64,000 nt of DNA from Phaeocystidibacter luteus (GTDB taxonomy: Bacteria > Bacteroidota > Bacteroidia > Flavobacteriales > Schleiferiaceae): positions 62,001 to 126,000 of the forward strand of contig NZ_WBVO01000003.1 of assembly GCF_008933115.1 (NCBI RefSeq). The letters are read 5' to 3'. The position numbers were made by a program, and so were the translations under genes. Below are positions 54,304-63,500 of this stretch, one piece after another; the first letter of the stretch is position 1, and each line of letters begins with the position of its first letter. The notes beneath the pieces were generated by a model. The model was given only the letters and a program-made list of their open reading frames with translations. It had not been told where the DNA came from and did no database searches.

Positions 54304-55314
54304 TCCTACGCCTGAGGTACTGCGCACATTGATGGTTTGCTTGTGCGCATCTACGATGTGCTTCACAATGGCGAGACCTAATCCTGAGCCACCAACATCG
54401 CGGGAGCGGCTTTTGTCTACACGATAGAATCTTTCGAAAATTCTAGGGATATCAGTTTCCGGAATCCCCATTCCGTTATCCGCTACTTCGATGAGGAATT
54501 TGTCATCCATGTCGAAAATTCCCACTTCAACATATCCTTTTTCCTTTCCGTATTTCACGGCGTTCACAACCAGGTTGGCGAGAACTTGCTCGATGCGATG
54601 TGGGTCGCCTTCAACCTTCATCGGTCTGTCGTAATCCTTTTTAAGCTTGAGCTTGATGGACTTCTCTTCGGCCTTGTCTTCGAGCATTTCGAAAACGTCT
54701 CGGATGGTCTTGAGCACATCGAACTGTTGCTTGCGAACGTCCATTACGCCGGATTCGAGCTTGTTGAGAACGTCCATGTCTTGAACAAGAGCAATCATGC
54801 GATCTACGCTTCGGTTGGCACGATTTAAATACTTCTTGTTGATTTTCGGATCGTCAAGAGCGCCATCCAGAAGGGTGAGGATATACCCTTGAATATTGAA
54901 GATTGGGGTTTTCAATTCGTGACTTACGTTGCCGATAAACTCACGTCTGAATGCTTCACGTTCTTTCAGTTCGCGTATTTCGGTATTGCGTTCTTCGGCC
55001 CATTCCGAAACTTCGCGTTCGACCATTCGCAAGTCGGAAGTTCGAGCGATGAGGTCTTCTTCTTCATCGCTACCTAATTTCAATTCGTGAATGTTCTTGT
55101 AAATCAGTTTCACCTTGGCATAGATGAACTGTTGAATCACAAAACGAACGAAGATGAAAGTTAGGCTGGTAACGCCAATGAGTAAGGCTAACGCGAGGAC
55201 ATAATTGAACTCGATGCTCAAAATTGCCGTACCGAGCCAATATCCACCAGAAGTGAGCAATCCAAGTGCGATGGCAACAAGGGTGGCCAGTACTTCCGGC
55301 TTTTCGATGCGCAT
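54268..55314 (-). CDS. PhoR-like sensor histidine kinase
   Basis: 348 residues: two membrane helices (about 10-28 and 38-60) with almost no periplasmic loop, HAMP/coiled segment, HisKA with H132 in FIGNVSHELKTPIF, and HATPase motifs (NLVVNAVKYG, VADNGMGIPE, GGSGLGLAIVKHIV). The short topology matches phosphate sensor PhoR, which reads the Pst transporter state through PhoU and not an external ligand; no pst or phoU gene is in the window. It lies 9 bases after the response regulator. Gene name is by similarity only. Confidence 0.88.
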   Translation of the reverse strand: MRIEKPEVLATLVAIALGLLTSGGYWLGTAILSIEFNYVLALALLIGVTSLTFIFVRFVIQQFIYAKVKLIYKNIHELKLGSDEEEDLIARTSDLRMVEREVSEWAEERNTEIRELKEREAFRREFIGNVSHELKTPIFNIQGYILTLLDGALDDPKINKKYLNRANRSVDRMIALVQDMDVLNKLESGVMDVRKQQFDVLKTIRDVFEMLEDKAEEKSIKLKLKKDYDRPMKVEGDPHRIEQVLANLVVNAVKYGKEKGYVEVGIFDMDDKFLIEVADNGMGIPETDIPRIFERFYRVDKSRSRDVGGSGLGLAIVKHIVDAHKQTINVRSTSGVGSTFSFTLKKAK

Positions 55315-55323
55315 GGGTAAGAT

Positions 55324-56010
55324 TTAGTCCTCGAATTTGTATCCCACACCTTTAATGGTGCGAATCTTTTCATCTCCAATTTTCTCTCTGAGCTTGCGGA
55401 TGTGCACGTCGATGGTACGACCACCTACGATGACATCTGTGCCCCAGATTTTGTCCATGATTTCTTCACGGGAGAAAACTTTGCCTGGACGAGAGGAGAG
55501 GAGAGATAGCAATTCAAACTCCTTTCTTGGGAGGTCGAGTTTGTTTCCTTTGAGGCGAACTTGATACTTTTCTTGATCGATGACGAGGTCGCCGAATTCG
55601 AGCTTTGTTGAGCGTTCTTCTTCGCCGTTGTTGATGCGGCGCATGAGCGCGCGAATGCGGCTGATGAGAACTTTTGGTTTGATGGGCTTGGTGATGTAGT
55701 CATCAGCTCCTGCTTCAAAACCTGCAACTTGGCTGTAATCTTCACCTCTCGCGGTTAAGAAAGCGATGAGAGTGCCGTCGAGTTCAGGAATCTTTCTGAG
55801 CACATCACATGTTTCGATGCCGTCCATTCCTGGCATCATCACATCTAGAAGGATGAGGTGCGGTTTGTGCTTCTTCGCTTTTTCAACGGCTTGTTCGCCA
55901 TTGTTTGCGGTTTTGATTTTGAAACCTTCTTTCTCGAGGTTGTATCCCACGAATTCTAGGATATCTGGTTCATCATCAACCAGTAGAATTTTCATGTCGC
56001 TCGTCTCCAT
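55324..56010 (-). CDS. PhoB-like OmpR-family response regulator
   Basis: 228 residues from the ATG at 56008-56010 (METSDMKILLVDDEPD); an ATG 15 bases on is possible. The longer ORF from 56103 would begin upstream of the -7 element. Receiver with D56 as phospho-acceptor (LLDVMMPGMDG), T/K positions (FLTARGED, YITKPIKP), and a winged-helix trans_reg_C domain (VDIRK-like end VGGRTIDVHIRKLREKIGDEK). Partner of the PhoR-like kinase. Its target set likely includes the divergent lipoprotein promoter with 11-bp direct repeats. Confidence 0.9.
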   Translation of the reverse strand: METSDMKILLVDDEPDILEFVGYNLEKEGFKIKTANNGEQAVEKAKKHKPHLILLDVMMPGMDGIETCDVLRKIPELDGTLIAFLTARGEDYSQVAGFEAGADDYITKPIKPKVLISRIRALMRRINNGEEERSTKLEFGDLVIDQEKYQVRLKGNKLDLPRKEFELLSLLSSRPGKVFSREEIMDKIWGTDVIVGGRTIDVHIRKLREKIGDEKIRTIKGVGYKFED

Positions 56011-56062
56011 ACTATAGGATGAGTGTAGGTATAAATGTAGGCAAAAGCCTGAATAGACAGCC

Positions 56063-56070
56063 CAAAAGTA
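56063..56070 (-). promoter_or_regulatory. -7 promoter element of the phoB-phoR operon
   Basis: Minus-strand TACTTTTG fits TAnnTTTG and lies 52 bases before the chosen ATG. No -33 TTTG is at the proper distance; direct repeats at 56097-56124 lie upstream. Confidence 0.5.
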
Positions 56071-56096
56071 GACAATAATCCAACTAAGCCCTTGTG

Positions 56097-56124
56097 TTAA
56101 CAATTACATAACCAAAGATTACAT
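56097..56124 (+). promoter_or_regulatory. Possible response-regulator boxes upstream of phoB
   Basis: Hexamers TTAACA (56097), ATAACC (56108) and TTACAT (56119) are spaced exactly 11 bases apart with 5-base spacers. They sit 27-54 bases upstream of the phoB -7 element, a fit for autoregulation. An overlapping alternative is the exact heptamer ATTACAT repeated at 56103 and 56118. Confidence 0.4.
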
Positions 56125-56180
56125 ACAGTTCAAAAATGACGGGGTTTGTGGTGTGGAAGCTGTGAATGGATAGCACAAGT

Positions 56181-56208
56181 TTCAATCTGAGTTAACGAGG
56201 GCTTAACG
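56181..56208 (+). promoter_or_regulatory. Direct-repeat operator TTCAAT-N5-TTAACG-N5-TTAACG
   Basis: TTAACG occurs at 56192-56197 and 56203-56208, with TTCAAT at 56181-56186, all 11 bases apart. This is the period used by PhoB/PhoP (OmpR-family) dimers; the hexamer with N5 spacer resembles the Bacillus PhoP box TT(A/C/T)A(C/T)A. The last copy ends 9 bases before a -7-like element, the place of a -33/-35 box. Confidence 0.6.
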
Positions 56209-56217
56209 TTCTAACTG

Positions 56218-56225
56218 AACCTTTG
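56218..56225 (+). promoter_or_regulatory. -7-like element of the beta-helix lipoprotein gene
   Basis: AACCTTTG matches TAnnTTTG in 7 of 8 positions, 29 bases before the ATG at 56255. It lacks a -33 TTTG, and the TTAACG repeats occupy that site, consistent with activator dependence. Confidence 0.5.
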
Positions 56226-56254
56226 CACCGTTCGAAACACAAACAATTCTTGAA

Positions 56255-57526
56255 ATGAACACAATCAAAAAATTCGGAAAGTACGCAGCTATGGCAGCTG
56301 TTGCTCTCACTTTTGCTTCTTGTGGTGAAGACGAGCCACCAGTAGTTAAAAAACCAGACAACGAAACACTTGCTGGACTTATCGCTGAAGATATGACTTT
56401 GACTAGCGACCGCGTATGGGAGCTTGCAGGTCGTGTTGTAGTTGACAACGGTGTTACTTTGACTATCGAGCCAGGAACACTTATTAAAGGTCAAACTGCT
56501 ACAGGTTCTTTGGCTTCTGTATTGATCGTTGCACGTGGTGGTAAGATCATGGCTGAAGGAACTGCTGCTGATCCAATCATCTTTACTTCTTTGGCTGACA
56601 ACATCGAAATTGGTCAGAAAGTAGGAACAAACCTAGAGCGCACAAACAACGAGCTTTGGGGTGGATTGATCATTTTGGGTGATGCTCCAACTTCTGCTGA
56701 GAACGGAGACACGGAAACAAACATCGAAGGTATTCCAGCTAACGAGACTTACGGTCTTTATGGTGGAGCAAATGCTTCTGATAACTCAGGTGTATTGAAG
56801 TACGTTTCTGTACGTCACGGTGGTACTCTTATCGGTGAAGGTAACGAGATCAACGGTATCACTTTCGGTGGTGTTGGTAACGGTACTGTAGTTGACCACG
56901 TAGAGGTTTACGCTACTTTGGACGACGGTATTGAGTGCTTCGGTGGTACAGTAAACATCTCTAACGCATTGGTATACTACCAAGGTGACGACGGTGTTGA
57001 CCTTGACATGAACTACTCTGGTACATTCGACAACTTCGCTGTAATTCACGGTGACGGAATCGGAACTGACGAAGGTCTTGAAATCGACGGACCTGAGAAC
57101 TCTACTTACACTGACGGTCTTTTCACTTTGATCAACGGTACTGTTATGACAGAAGGAGAAGGTTCTGCAGCTGACCTTAAGTCTAAGGCTCAAGGTACTT
57201 TGAACAACATCAAGTTCTCTGGATACTCAAATGGTGCTACTTTGAAGATCCGTGCTTCTTACCAGAACGATTGCGCTGACGCTAAGGAAGACGCTTTCAC
57301 TCACTTGACAGACGCTACTCCAACTTTGATTGTTACTGGTTCTGAGTTCAACGCAGTTAGCGTTTACACAGGATCTACTGACAGCAACGACGACGATTGT
57401 ACTGTACCTGCGGCTGACCAAACTGCTGCTGAAGCGTTGGTAGTTTCTACTACTGCTACAGGTGCTGACTTGAGCGTATTCGCTGGATGGACTGCTGCTG
57501 ACAACAAAGGTCAACTTCCTCAGTAA
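56255..57526 (+). CDS. Beta-helix surface lipoprotein, highly expressed type
   Basis: 423 residues. MNTIKKFGKYAAMAAVALTFASC is a lipoprotein signal with the lipobox cysteine at about 23. The body reads as a right-handed beta-helix (VSVRHGGTLIGEGNEINGI, VDHVEVYATLDDGIECFGG, DDGVDLDMNYSGTFDN), rich in Asp and Gly with putative calcium-binding turns. The end FAGWTAADNKGQLPQ recurs, in my memory, in similar Bacteroidetes proteins paired with TonB receptors, often misnamed multidrug transporter. Codon use is extremely biased (ACT, GGT, TCT, GTA, GAC), implying abundant expression. Probably acts with the TonB receptor at the outer membrane. Ligand unknown. Confidence 0.8.
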   Translation: MNTIKKFGKYAAMAAVALTFASCGEDEPPVVKKPDNETLAGLIAEDMTLTSDRVWELAGRVVVDNGVTLTIEPGTLIKGQTATGSLASVLIVARGGKIMAEGTAADPIIFTSLADNIEIGQKVGTNLERTNNELWGGLIILGDAPTSAENGDTETNIEGIPANETYGLYGGANASDNSGVLKYVSVRHGGTLIGEGNEINGITFGGVGNGTVVDHVEVYATLDDGIECFGGTVNISNALVYYQGDDGVDLDMNYSGTFDNFAVIHGDGIGTDEGLEIDGPENSTYTDGLFTLINGTVMTEGEGSAADLKSKAQGTLNNIKFSGYSNGATLKIRASYQNDCADAKEDAFTHLTDATPTLIVTGSEFNAVSVYTGSTDSNDDDCTVPAADQTAAEALVVSTTATGADLSVFAGWTAADNKGQLPQ

Positions 57527-57564
57527 TTATAATCCTCTTCGGATTTAACAGAAGATAAATAAAA

Positions 57565-57600
57565 GCCTATCGCGGACTCGTGCCGCGGTAGGTCTTTTTC
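57565..57600 (+). terminator. Terminator/attenuator between lipoprotein and TonB receptor genes
   Basis: CCTATCGCGG (57566-57575) pairs with CCGCGGTAGG (57583-57592; one G-U pair) around a 7-base loop, then TCTTTTT. It sits 14 bases before the receptor ATG and so would lower receptor expression relative to the lipoprotein. Confidence 0.9.
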
Positions 57601-57613
57601 AATTAGAAAAGGA

Positions 57614-60424
57614 ATGAAGAAGGCAATTTTCACCCTCACTCTAGTTCTCACCGCGCTACTTGGAAACGCACAGGACGGTTTCCTTCGCGGAACAGTTGTA
57701 GATCAAGATTATGGCGAGCCAGCCGTAAACGCAACCGTTGAGATTGAGGGAACAGCTATCAAAGGCCTGACAGACTTTGACGGCAACTATTCAATCACTC
57801 TTCCAGCCGGTACGTACAATGTGCGCTATACCATGTTCGGTATGCAACCCGTTGTAGCCAACGTTACCATTTTGGAAGGTGAAGTAACTATTCAGGACGC
57901 GGTTCTACAATCCGGATCACAAGTGATTGGTGACGTAGACATCGTTGTTCAAGCTACTCGCAACAGCGAAGTAGGACTCGTTCTTGAAAGAAAGAACACG
58001 TCTAATGTGATGGACGGTCTATCATCACAAACCTTTAGAAAAATCGGCGATAGTAACCTTAGTGGTGCGATTGGCCGTGTAACCGGTGTTTCTGTACAAG
58101 ACGGAAAGTACGTTTATGTACGTGGTCTTGGCGACCGTTACACCAAAACAACTTTGAATGGAATGACGATTCCGGGTCTCGACCCAGATAAGAACTCTGT
58201 TCAAATTGACATCTTCCCTACGAAAACACTCGAGAACGTAATGATTTACAAGACGTTCTCAGCCAACCTATACGGTGACTTCACAGGTGGTTTGGTGAAT
58301 GTTGAAACCAAGTCGTTCCCTGAAGTTCCAACTACTCAGATCAGTGTTGGTGCAACCTATTTCCCAGCGATGCACTTCAACAGTGATTTCATCCTTTATG
58401 ATGGTGGTAATTTTGACTGGGCCGGGTTCGACGACGGTACCCGTGCATTCCCACTTTCTCAATATGAAGACGTTCCGGCTAACCCAACGTACCCACGTTC
58501 TACCGACCTTACCAATAGCTTTGGTAAGACTATGGCCGCGGAAAGTGCGCTTGCGCTTCCGAACTTCAGCTTGAGTTTCAATACGGGTGACCAAATCAAT
58601 ACGGAGAATGTAACCTACGGGTACAACTTCGTAATGAACTACCAGATTCAGAATACATACTACGACGAGTATGTTTCAAATGTGTTCTTGAAGCCAGTTG
58701 GTAGCGAGAACTACGAGCTCTTCCAAGACGAAGGTCGTGAGGGTAACCTCGGACAACGCTCTGTACTTTGGAGTGCGCTCGGTTCCGGTGCCATGAAATG
58801 GGGAACAAACTCACTCGAGGTTCTTCTACTTCACAGCCAAGGTGGTGAGTCTTCAGCATCACAGCGTTGGTCTCAGAACTACAACCAAACAGGTGCACTT
58901 CTTCGCGAAGAAATCCTCACGTATACTCAGCGTTCATTGACCAACAACATGTTGATCGGTAAGCACCAGCTTGATGACAACTGGAAGCTTGAGTGGAGAA
59001 ACTCATTTACAGTTTCTAGAGTATACGACCCTGATTTTCGCACCACATCGATTTCTTACACTAGCGGCTCACCAACACTCAGCGTGGGTGATGGAGCAGG
59101 TATCAACCGTTTCTGGAGAGATTTGAACGAATGGAACGAGAGCTTTAGAGCTGACGTTAGCCGCAATTACGGCGAAGGAGGAAAAGTTAGCTTCGGTGGT
59201 GTAGTTGATTTCAAATCACGTGACTTCGTGATTTACAACGCAAACTTCCGCCGTCGCGAGACTTCAAACATCAGCGAGGATCCAAACTGGTTCTTTGAAG
59301 AAGAGAACATCTTCTCTGATGTGAATCCAGATGGCACCTACGTTCGCTATAACTTCGAACCTTCGAATGCCTTCACATCATCACAAAACATCTTCTCTGC
59401 ATACGTATTGAATGAGCACTATCTCTCAACTCGTATCAAGGCGATTTACGGATTGCGTGTGGAGCAAGGCTTGATGTACTACACAGGAGAAACACAGCCT
59501 GGTCCGAGCTACGAGCAGTTCAACAATGCGAATACGCTCAATGAGTTGAACTTCTTGCCAAGTGCTGCTTTAGTATACGATTTGAACGAGAGCATGAAGC
59601 TTCGTGCATCTTACTCGATGACTTTGGCGCGTCCTTCATTTAAGGAGAAGTCTGCAGCTCAGATTTTCGACCCGCTTACGAAGCGTACCTTCATCGGTAA
59701 CCTCGATCTAGAGCAAACGAACGTTAACAACTTCGACTTGCGTTACGAATGGTTCTTCGAAGGAGCTGACCTCTTTGCGGTATCAGGTTTCTACAAGACT
59801 TTTGAGAACCACATCGAGCTTGTGTCGTTCCAAACCGCTCCGGATAACATTACTCCTCGAAATGCAGGAAGCTCAACCGTGTTTGGAGCTGAGGTTGAAA
59901 TCAGCAAATCACTTGAATTCCTTGCGGAGTCTCTGAAGAACTTCAAGTTGGGTGGTAACTTCTCGTATGTTGAATCACGCGTTGACCTTCACAGTGTAAT
60001 TGTTGACGCAAATGGTCAAACTGAATTCGAACTTCGTCAGGCTAACTTGCGCGACGGTGAAGAATTGAAAGAATACCGTCCGATGGCTGGTCAGGCTCCG
60101 TACACCTTGAACTTGAATTTGAACTATGCTCACCCTGAATCGGGATTGAATTTGAGCGCAGCTTATAACGTTCAGGGAACTTTCCTAGCGATTGTAGGAT
60201 CTGGTCGTGTTCCAGATGTGTACACGGTTCCTTTCCACAGCTTGAACTTCAACGCGTTCATGGACTTTGGTGAAGAATCAAGACACAGAATCACCTTGGG
60301 TGTTAACAACGCATTAAACGGTGAGCGTCACAACGTATATCGTTCGTTCCGCGCACAAGATGAAACGTACTCCCGCTTCCTTCCAGGAGTTGGAATTAGC
60401 TTGAAATACGGCTACCGTTTCTAG
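57614..60424 (+). CDS. TonB-dependent outer membrane receptor
   Basis: 936 residues: signal peptide (to about A19-Q20), carboxypeptidase-regulatory-like domain (about 24-105; GFLRGTVVDQDYGEPAVNATVEIEG region), plug domain (about 125-235; GVSVQDGKYVYVRGLGDRY and NVETKSF), and a 22-strand type barrel ending ISLKYGYRF with terminal Phe. It should import a nutrient across the outer membrane using TonB energy. It is not a SusC, since no SusD gene follows; the partner looks to be the beta-helix lipoprotein. Substrate unknown; with PhoB-like control a phosphorus compound is a reasonable guess. Confidence 0.9.
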   Translation: MKKAIFTLTLVLTALLGNAQDGFLRGTVVDQDYGEPAVNATVEIEGTAIKGLTDFDGNYSITLPAGTYNVRYTMFGMQPVVANVTILEGEVTIQDAVLQSGSQVIGDVDIVVQATRNSEVGLVLERKNTSNVMDGLSSQTFRKIGDSNLSGAIGRVTGVSVQDGKYVYVRGLGDRYTKTTLNGMTIPGLDPDKNSVQIDIFPTKTLENVMIYKTFSANLYGDFTGGLVNVETKSFPEVPTTQISVGATYFPAMHFNSDFILYDGGNFDWAGFDDGTRAFPLSQYEDVPANPTYPRSTDLTNSFGKTMAAESALALPNFSLSFNTGDQINTENVTYGYNFVMNYQIQNTYYDEYVSNVFLKPVGSENYELFQDEGREGNLGQRSVLWSALGSGAMKWGTNSLEVLLLHSQGGESSASQRWSQNYNQTGALLREEILTYTQRSLTNNMLIGKHQLDDNWKLEWRNSFTVSRVYDPDFRTTSISYTSGSPTLSVGDGAGINRFWRDLNEWNESFRADVSRNYGEGGKVSFGGVVDFKSRDFVIYNANFRRRETSNISEDPNWFFEEENIFSDVNPDGTYVRYNFEPSNAFTSSQNIFSAYVLNEHYLSTRIKAIYGLRVEQGLMYYTGETQPGPSYEQFNNANTLNELNFLPSAALVYDLNESMKLRASYSMTLARPSFKEKSAAQIFDPLTKRTFIGNLDLEQTNVNNFDLRYEWFFEGADLFAVSGFYKTFENHIELVSFQTAPDNITPRNAGSSTVFGAEVEISKSLEFLAESLKNFKLGGNFSYVESRVDLHSVIVDANGQTEFELRQANLRDGEELKEYRPMAGQAPYTLNLNLNYAHPESGLNLSAAYNVQGTFLAIVGSGRVPDVYTVPFHSLNFNAFMDFGEESRHRITLGVNNALNGERHNVYRSFRAQDETYSRFLPGVGISLKYGYRF

Positions 60425-60454
60425 ACAACACAAAACCTAAGCACACTAATGAGT

Positions 60455-60487
60455 AAGTCCCGCATTTAACGCGGGACTTTCTTTTTT
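60455..60487 (+). terminator. Terminator of the TonB receptor gene
   Basis: AAGTCCCGC (60455-60463) pairs with GCGGGACTT (60471-60479), followed by a TTCTTTTTT tail. Confidence 0.92.
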
Positions 60488-60544
60488 GTGAACTTTTAAA
60501 CTTCACGTAACAGTAAGTAAGTGGTTTCCGACGATTCTGTCTCG

Positions 60545-60552
60545 TATATTTG
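60545..60552 (+). promoter_or_regulatory. -7 promoter element of the cupredoxin-fusion gene
   Basis: TATATTTG fits TAnnTTTG and is 22 bases before the ATG at 60575. Upstream hexamers TTAAAC (60496) and GTAACA (60507) are 11 bases apart and could be weak copies of the repeats at 56181-56208, but this is uncertain. Confidence 0.55.
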
Positions 60553-60574
60553 GGGGCATTATAAAATCCAACTG

Positions 60575-63500
60575 ATGAGGAAGTTATACACACTACTTTT
60601 GACCAGCCTAAGCATCTTTGCCTTGGCACAGACAGGTCACACTGTGTTGGTAGGCTCTGGCGGCAACAACTTTAGTCCGTCGGCACTTACTATTAACCAG
60701 GGTGATACTGTTTATTTTGATTGCGTTTCCGGATTCCACAATGTGGACGGAACCACCAGTTCATATCCTAACAACCCAGTAGGGTTTGGAAACGGAGCGG
60801 CAGCTTCGGCTCCTTGGATGTACCAATTTGTATTTAATACACCGGGTACCTACGACTACGATTGCACACCACACGTAGGTTTGGGTATGGTAGGCACCAT
60901 CACAGTAAACGCGGTAACTCCGCCACTTTCTGGAATGGTAAGTCAGAGTTTTGAAGGTTCTGATACATGGACTTACACCAACACTCCGGCGACATACAAT
61001 ACTTCAGGCGATATCTGGGATATTGTTTCTAGCTTGTCTTCTATCTCTCCTAGCGACGGATCTATGTTCTGGGGAATGCAAGACCTCAATAACGGAAACG
61101 GCGGTGGAGCATTCGACCACATCTTGGAGTTTGATCCTGTAGATGTGAGCGGTGTAACCAACGGATATGTTGAGTTCGACTACTACACAATCGGTTTCGA
61201 CAGCTCGGATTCACTTCGTTATATCCTCGAATTCGACAACGGTACTACTTGGGGTCCAGCCACTCAATTGACCAAAGACTCTCAAGGTTGGATTACTGAA
61301 TCTGTACAGATCCCGGCTAGCGCGCAGTACGTTCGCCTTCAGATTATCGGCTACCAAAATGGCGGTACCGATTACGCAGGTATCGATAATGTTAGAATCG
61401 CTCAGGGACCTCCAGTTCCACTTGAGCCGATTTCAGCTATCACTCCTAACGATATGAACAATGTGCCAACGCGTGACGGCGATACCGTTTATGTTGGAGG
61501 AACGGTCTTCACTATCGATTACGACGGAAGCGCAGGATACTCGTTCTACATTCAAGATGGAACTGACGGTATCAACATTTTCAATTTCAATGACCTTCCA
61601 AACTACACCAACCCACAAATTGGGGATAGCATCGAAGTATTTGGTCGCGTAGACTTCTTCAACGGTCTTACTGAAATCTTTGCAGATTCAATCAACCTAG
61701 TTTCTACCGGTAATAGCGTAGGAATGCCAATGGTTGTTACAACGCTTGACGAGACTACGGAAAGCAGCTTCATTCGCATGAACAACATGATGATTGCGAA
61801 CCCATCCCAATGGTCTACTTCAGGTGGATCATTCAACGTAGATATTACGGACGGTACGAATACGTTCACTATGCGTATCGACAGCGACTGCGAAATTGCA
61901 GGAACTCCGGTACCAACAGGTATGTTCGATGTGATTGGTGTTGGCGGTCAGTTTGATGGCAGCAGCCCTTACACTTCAGGATATCAAATCTTCCCTAGAA
62001 TTGCGGAAGACATCGCCTACCACTATGTTTCTCTCGACACAATCAATGCGGTAGACGCTAACGGTGTTGCTTCGCACGATGGTGATACGGTTCTTGCAAC
62101 AGGTACTGTATTTACGGTTGACTACGACGGAAACACGGGTTATTCCTTCTTTATGCAGGATGCTACCGGTGGAATCAACATCTTCAACTTCAACGATGTT
62201 TCTGGTTACCAGGTGAACCTCGGCGACTCTATCCGAGTATGGGGTAGAGTTGATCAGTTCAACGGTCTTACTGAAATCGTTCCTGATAGCATTCAGTTGA
62301 TCGCTTCAGGCAAGAATGTCGGAGCGCCGTTGGTTGTAACGACTTTGGACGAATCTACAGAGAGCGAATTCATCCGTATGAACGGCATGACACTCGCAAC
62401 ACCTTCACAATGGTCTACTTCTGGTGGGTCATTCAACGTGGACATCACTGACGGAACGAACACATTCACAATGCGTATCGACAGCGACGTGAACATTCAC
62501 GGTACACCTGCTCCAACAGGTACGTTTGACGTGATTGGTGTTGGTAGTCAGTTCGACAGCAGCAACCCTTACACTTCAGGTTATCAGATTCTTCCTCGCT
62601 TTACAGCGGATATTATTCCTGCTGGTGCGGTTCGCTCTATTGATCCAATTGTTACTGTTGATCCAGCAGACGCAAACGGATTGGCTCTGCGTGACGGCGA
62701 TACCGTAGCTATTCGCGGTGTTGTATTTACAGACGACTTTGACGGAAATACTGGCTATAGCTTCTTTATTCAAGATGCTACAGGTGGCGTAAACGTTTGG
62801 GACTTCGCTGATCAGCCAAACTACTTGACTCCAATGCGTGGAGACAGTTTGGAAATCATCGGTACTGTTACTCAGTTCAACGGTCTCATCGAAGTTCAAC
62901 CAGATACTATCATTACACTCGGTACAGGAACGATTAATGGTCCAACTGTAGTTACCACACTTGGTGAAATGACAGAAGGTGAGTTTATCAGAATGAACAA
63001 TGTTTCATTGGTTAACCCATCGCAATGGCAGACTTCTGGTTCATTCAATGTGGACATCACAGACGGTACGAATACGTACACGATGCGTATTGATTCTGAT
63101 GCCAACTTCGGTACGTTCCCTGCTCCATCTGGTGCGTTCGACGTAATCGGTGCGGGAAGCCAGTTCGATAACAGCAATCCGTACACAAGCGGATACCAGA
63201 TTCTTCCGCGTGATACGAATGATATCATTCTAGTTGCGCCTACTACGCCAACTGTGAACTTCGTATCCTCTTTGGTGAGCGTTTCAGAAAGCGCGGGTAC
63301 GGTTGACGTTGATCTTTACATCAACCCAACCGTAGGTACTGCTGAAACGGTTGATCTTCAAGTTACACTCGGACCTGGCGTTACAATTCCAGGCGATGGT
63401 AGCATCACTCCTATGCCAAATATCACTACGGGTATCTTCACATTGAACGTACCAGCTAACGGTGATACAGTGAGCTTCCAAGTGAGCATCGTGGATGACA

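Noticed and set aside
56011-56103. N-terminal extension of the PhoB-like regulator with a membrane-like segment
   Set aside because: The in-frame ORF from 56103 begins upstream of the -7 element at 56063-56070, and the hydrophobic stretch has no place in a cytoplasmic response regulator.
56786-57514. Long antisense ORFs opposite the beta-helix lipoprotein
   Set aside because: They are rich in Ser, Val and Thr from the biased codons of the sense gene and have no family, start signal or promoter.
57614-60424. SusC-type reading of the TonB receptor
   Set aside because: No SusD lipoprotein follows and the carboxypeptidase-like N-domain alone is found in many non-Sus receptors.
61428-63235. CRISPR-like interpretation of periodic repeats
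   Set aside because: The repeats are about 590 bp, in frame and protein-coding, without short repeats and unique spacers.
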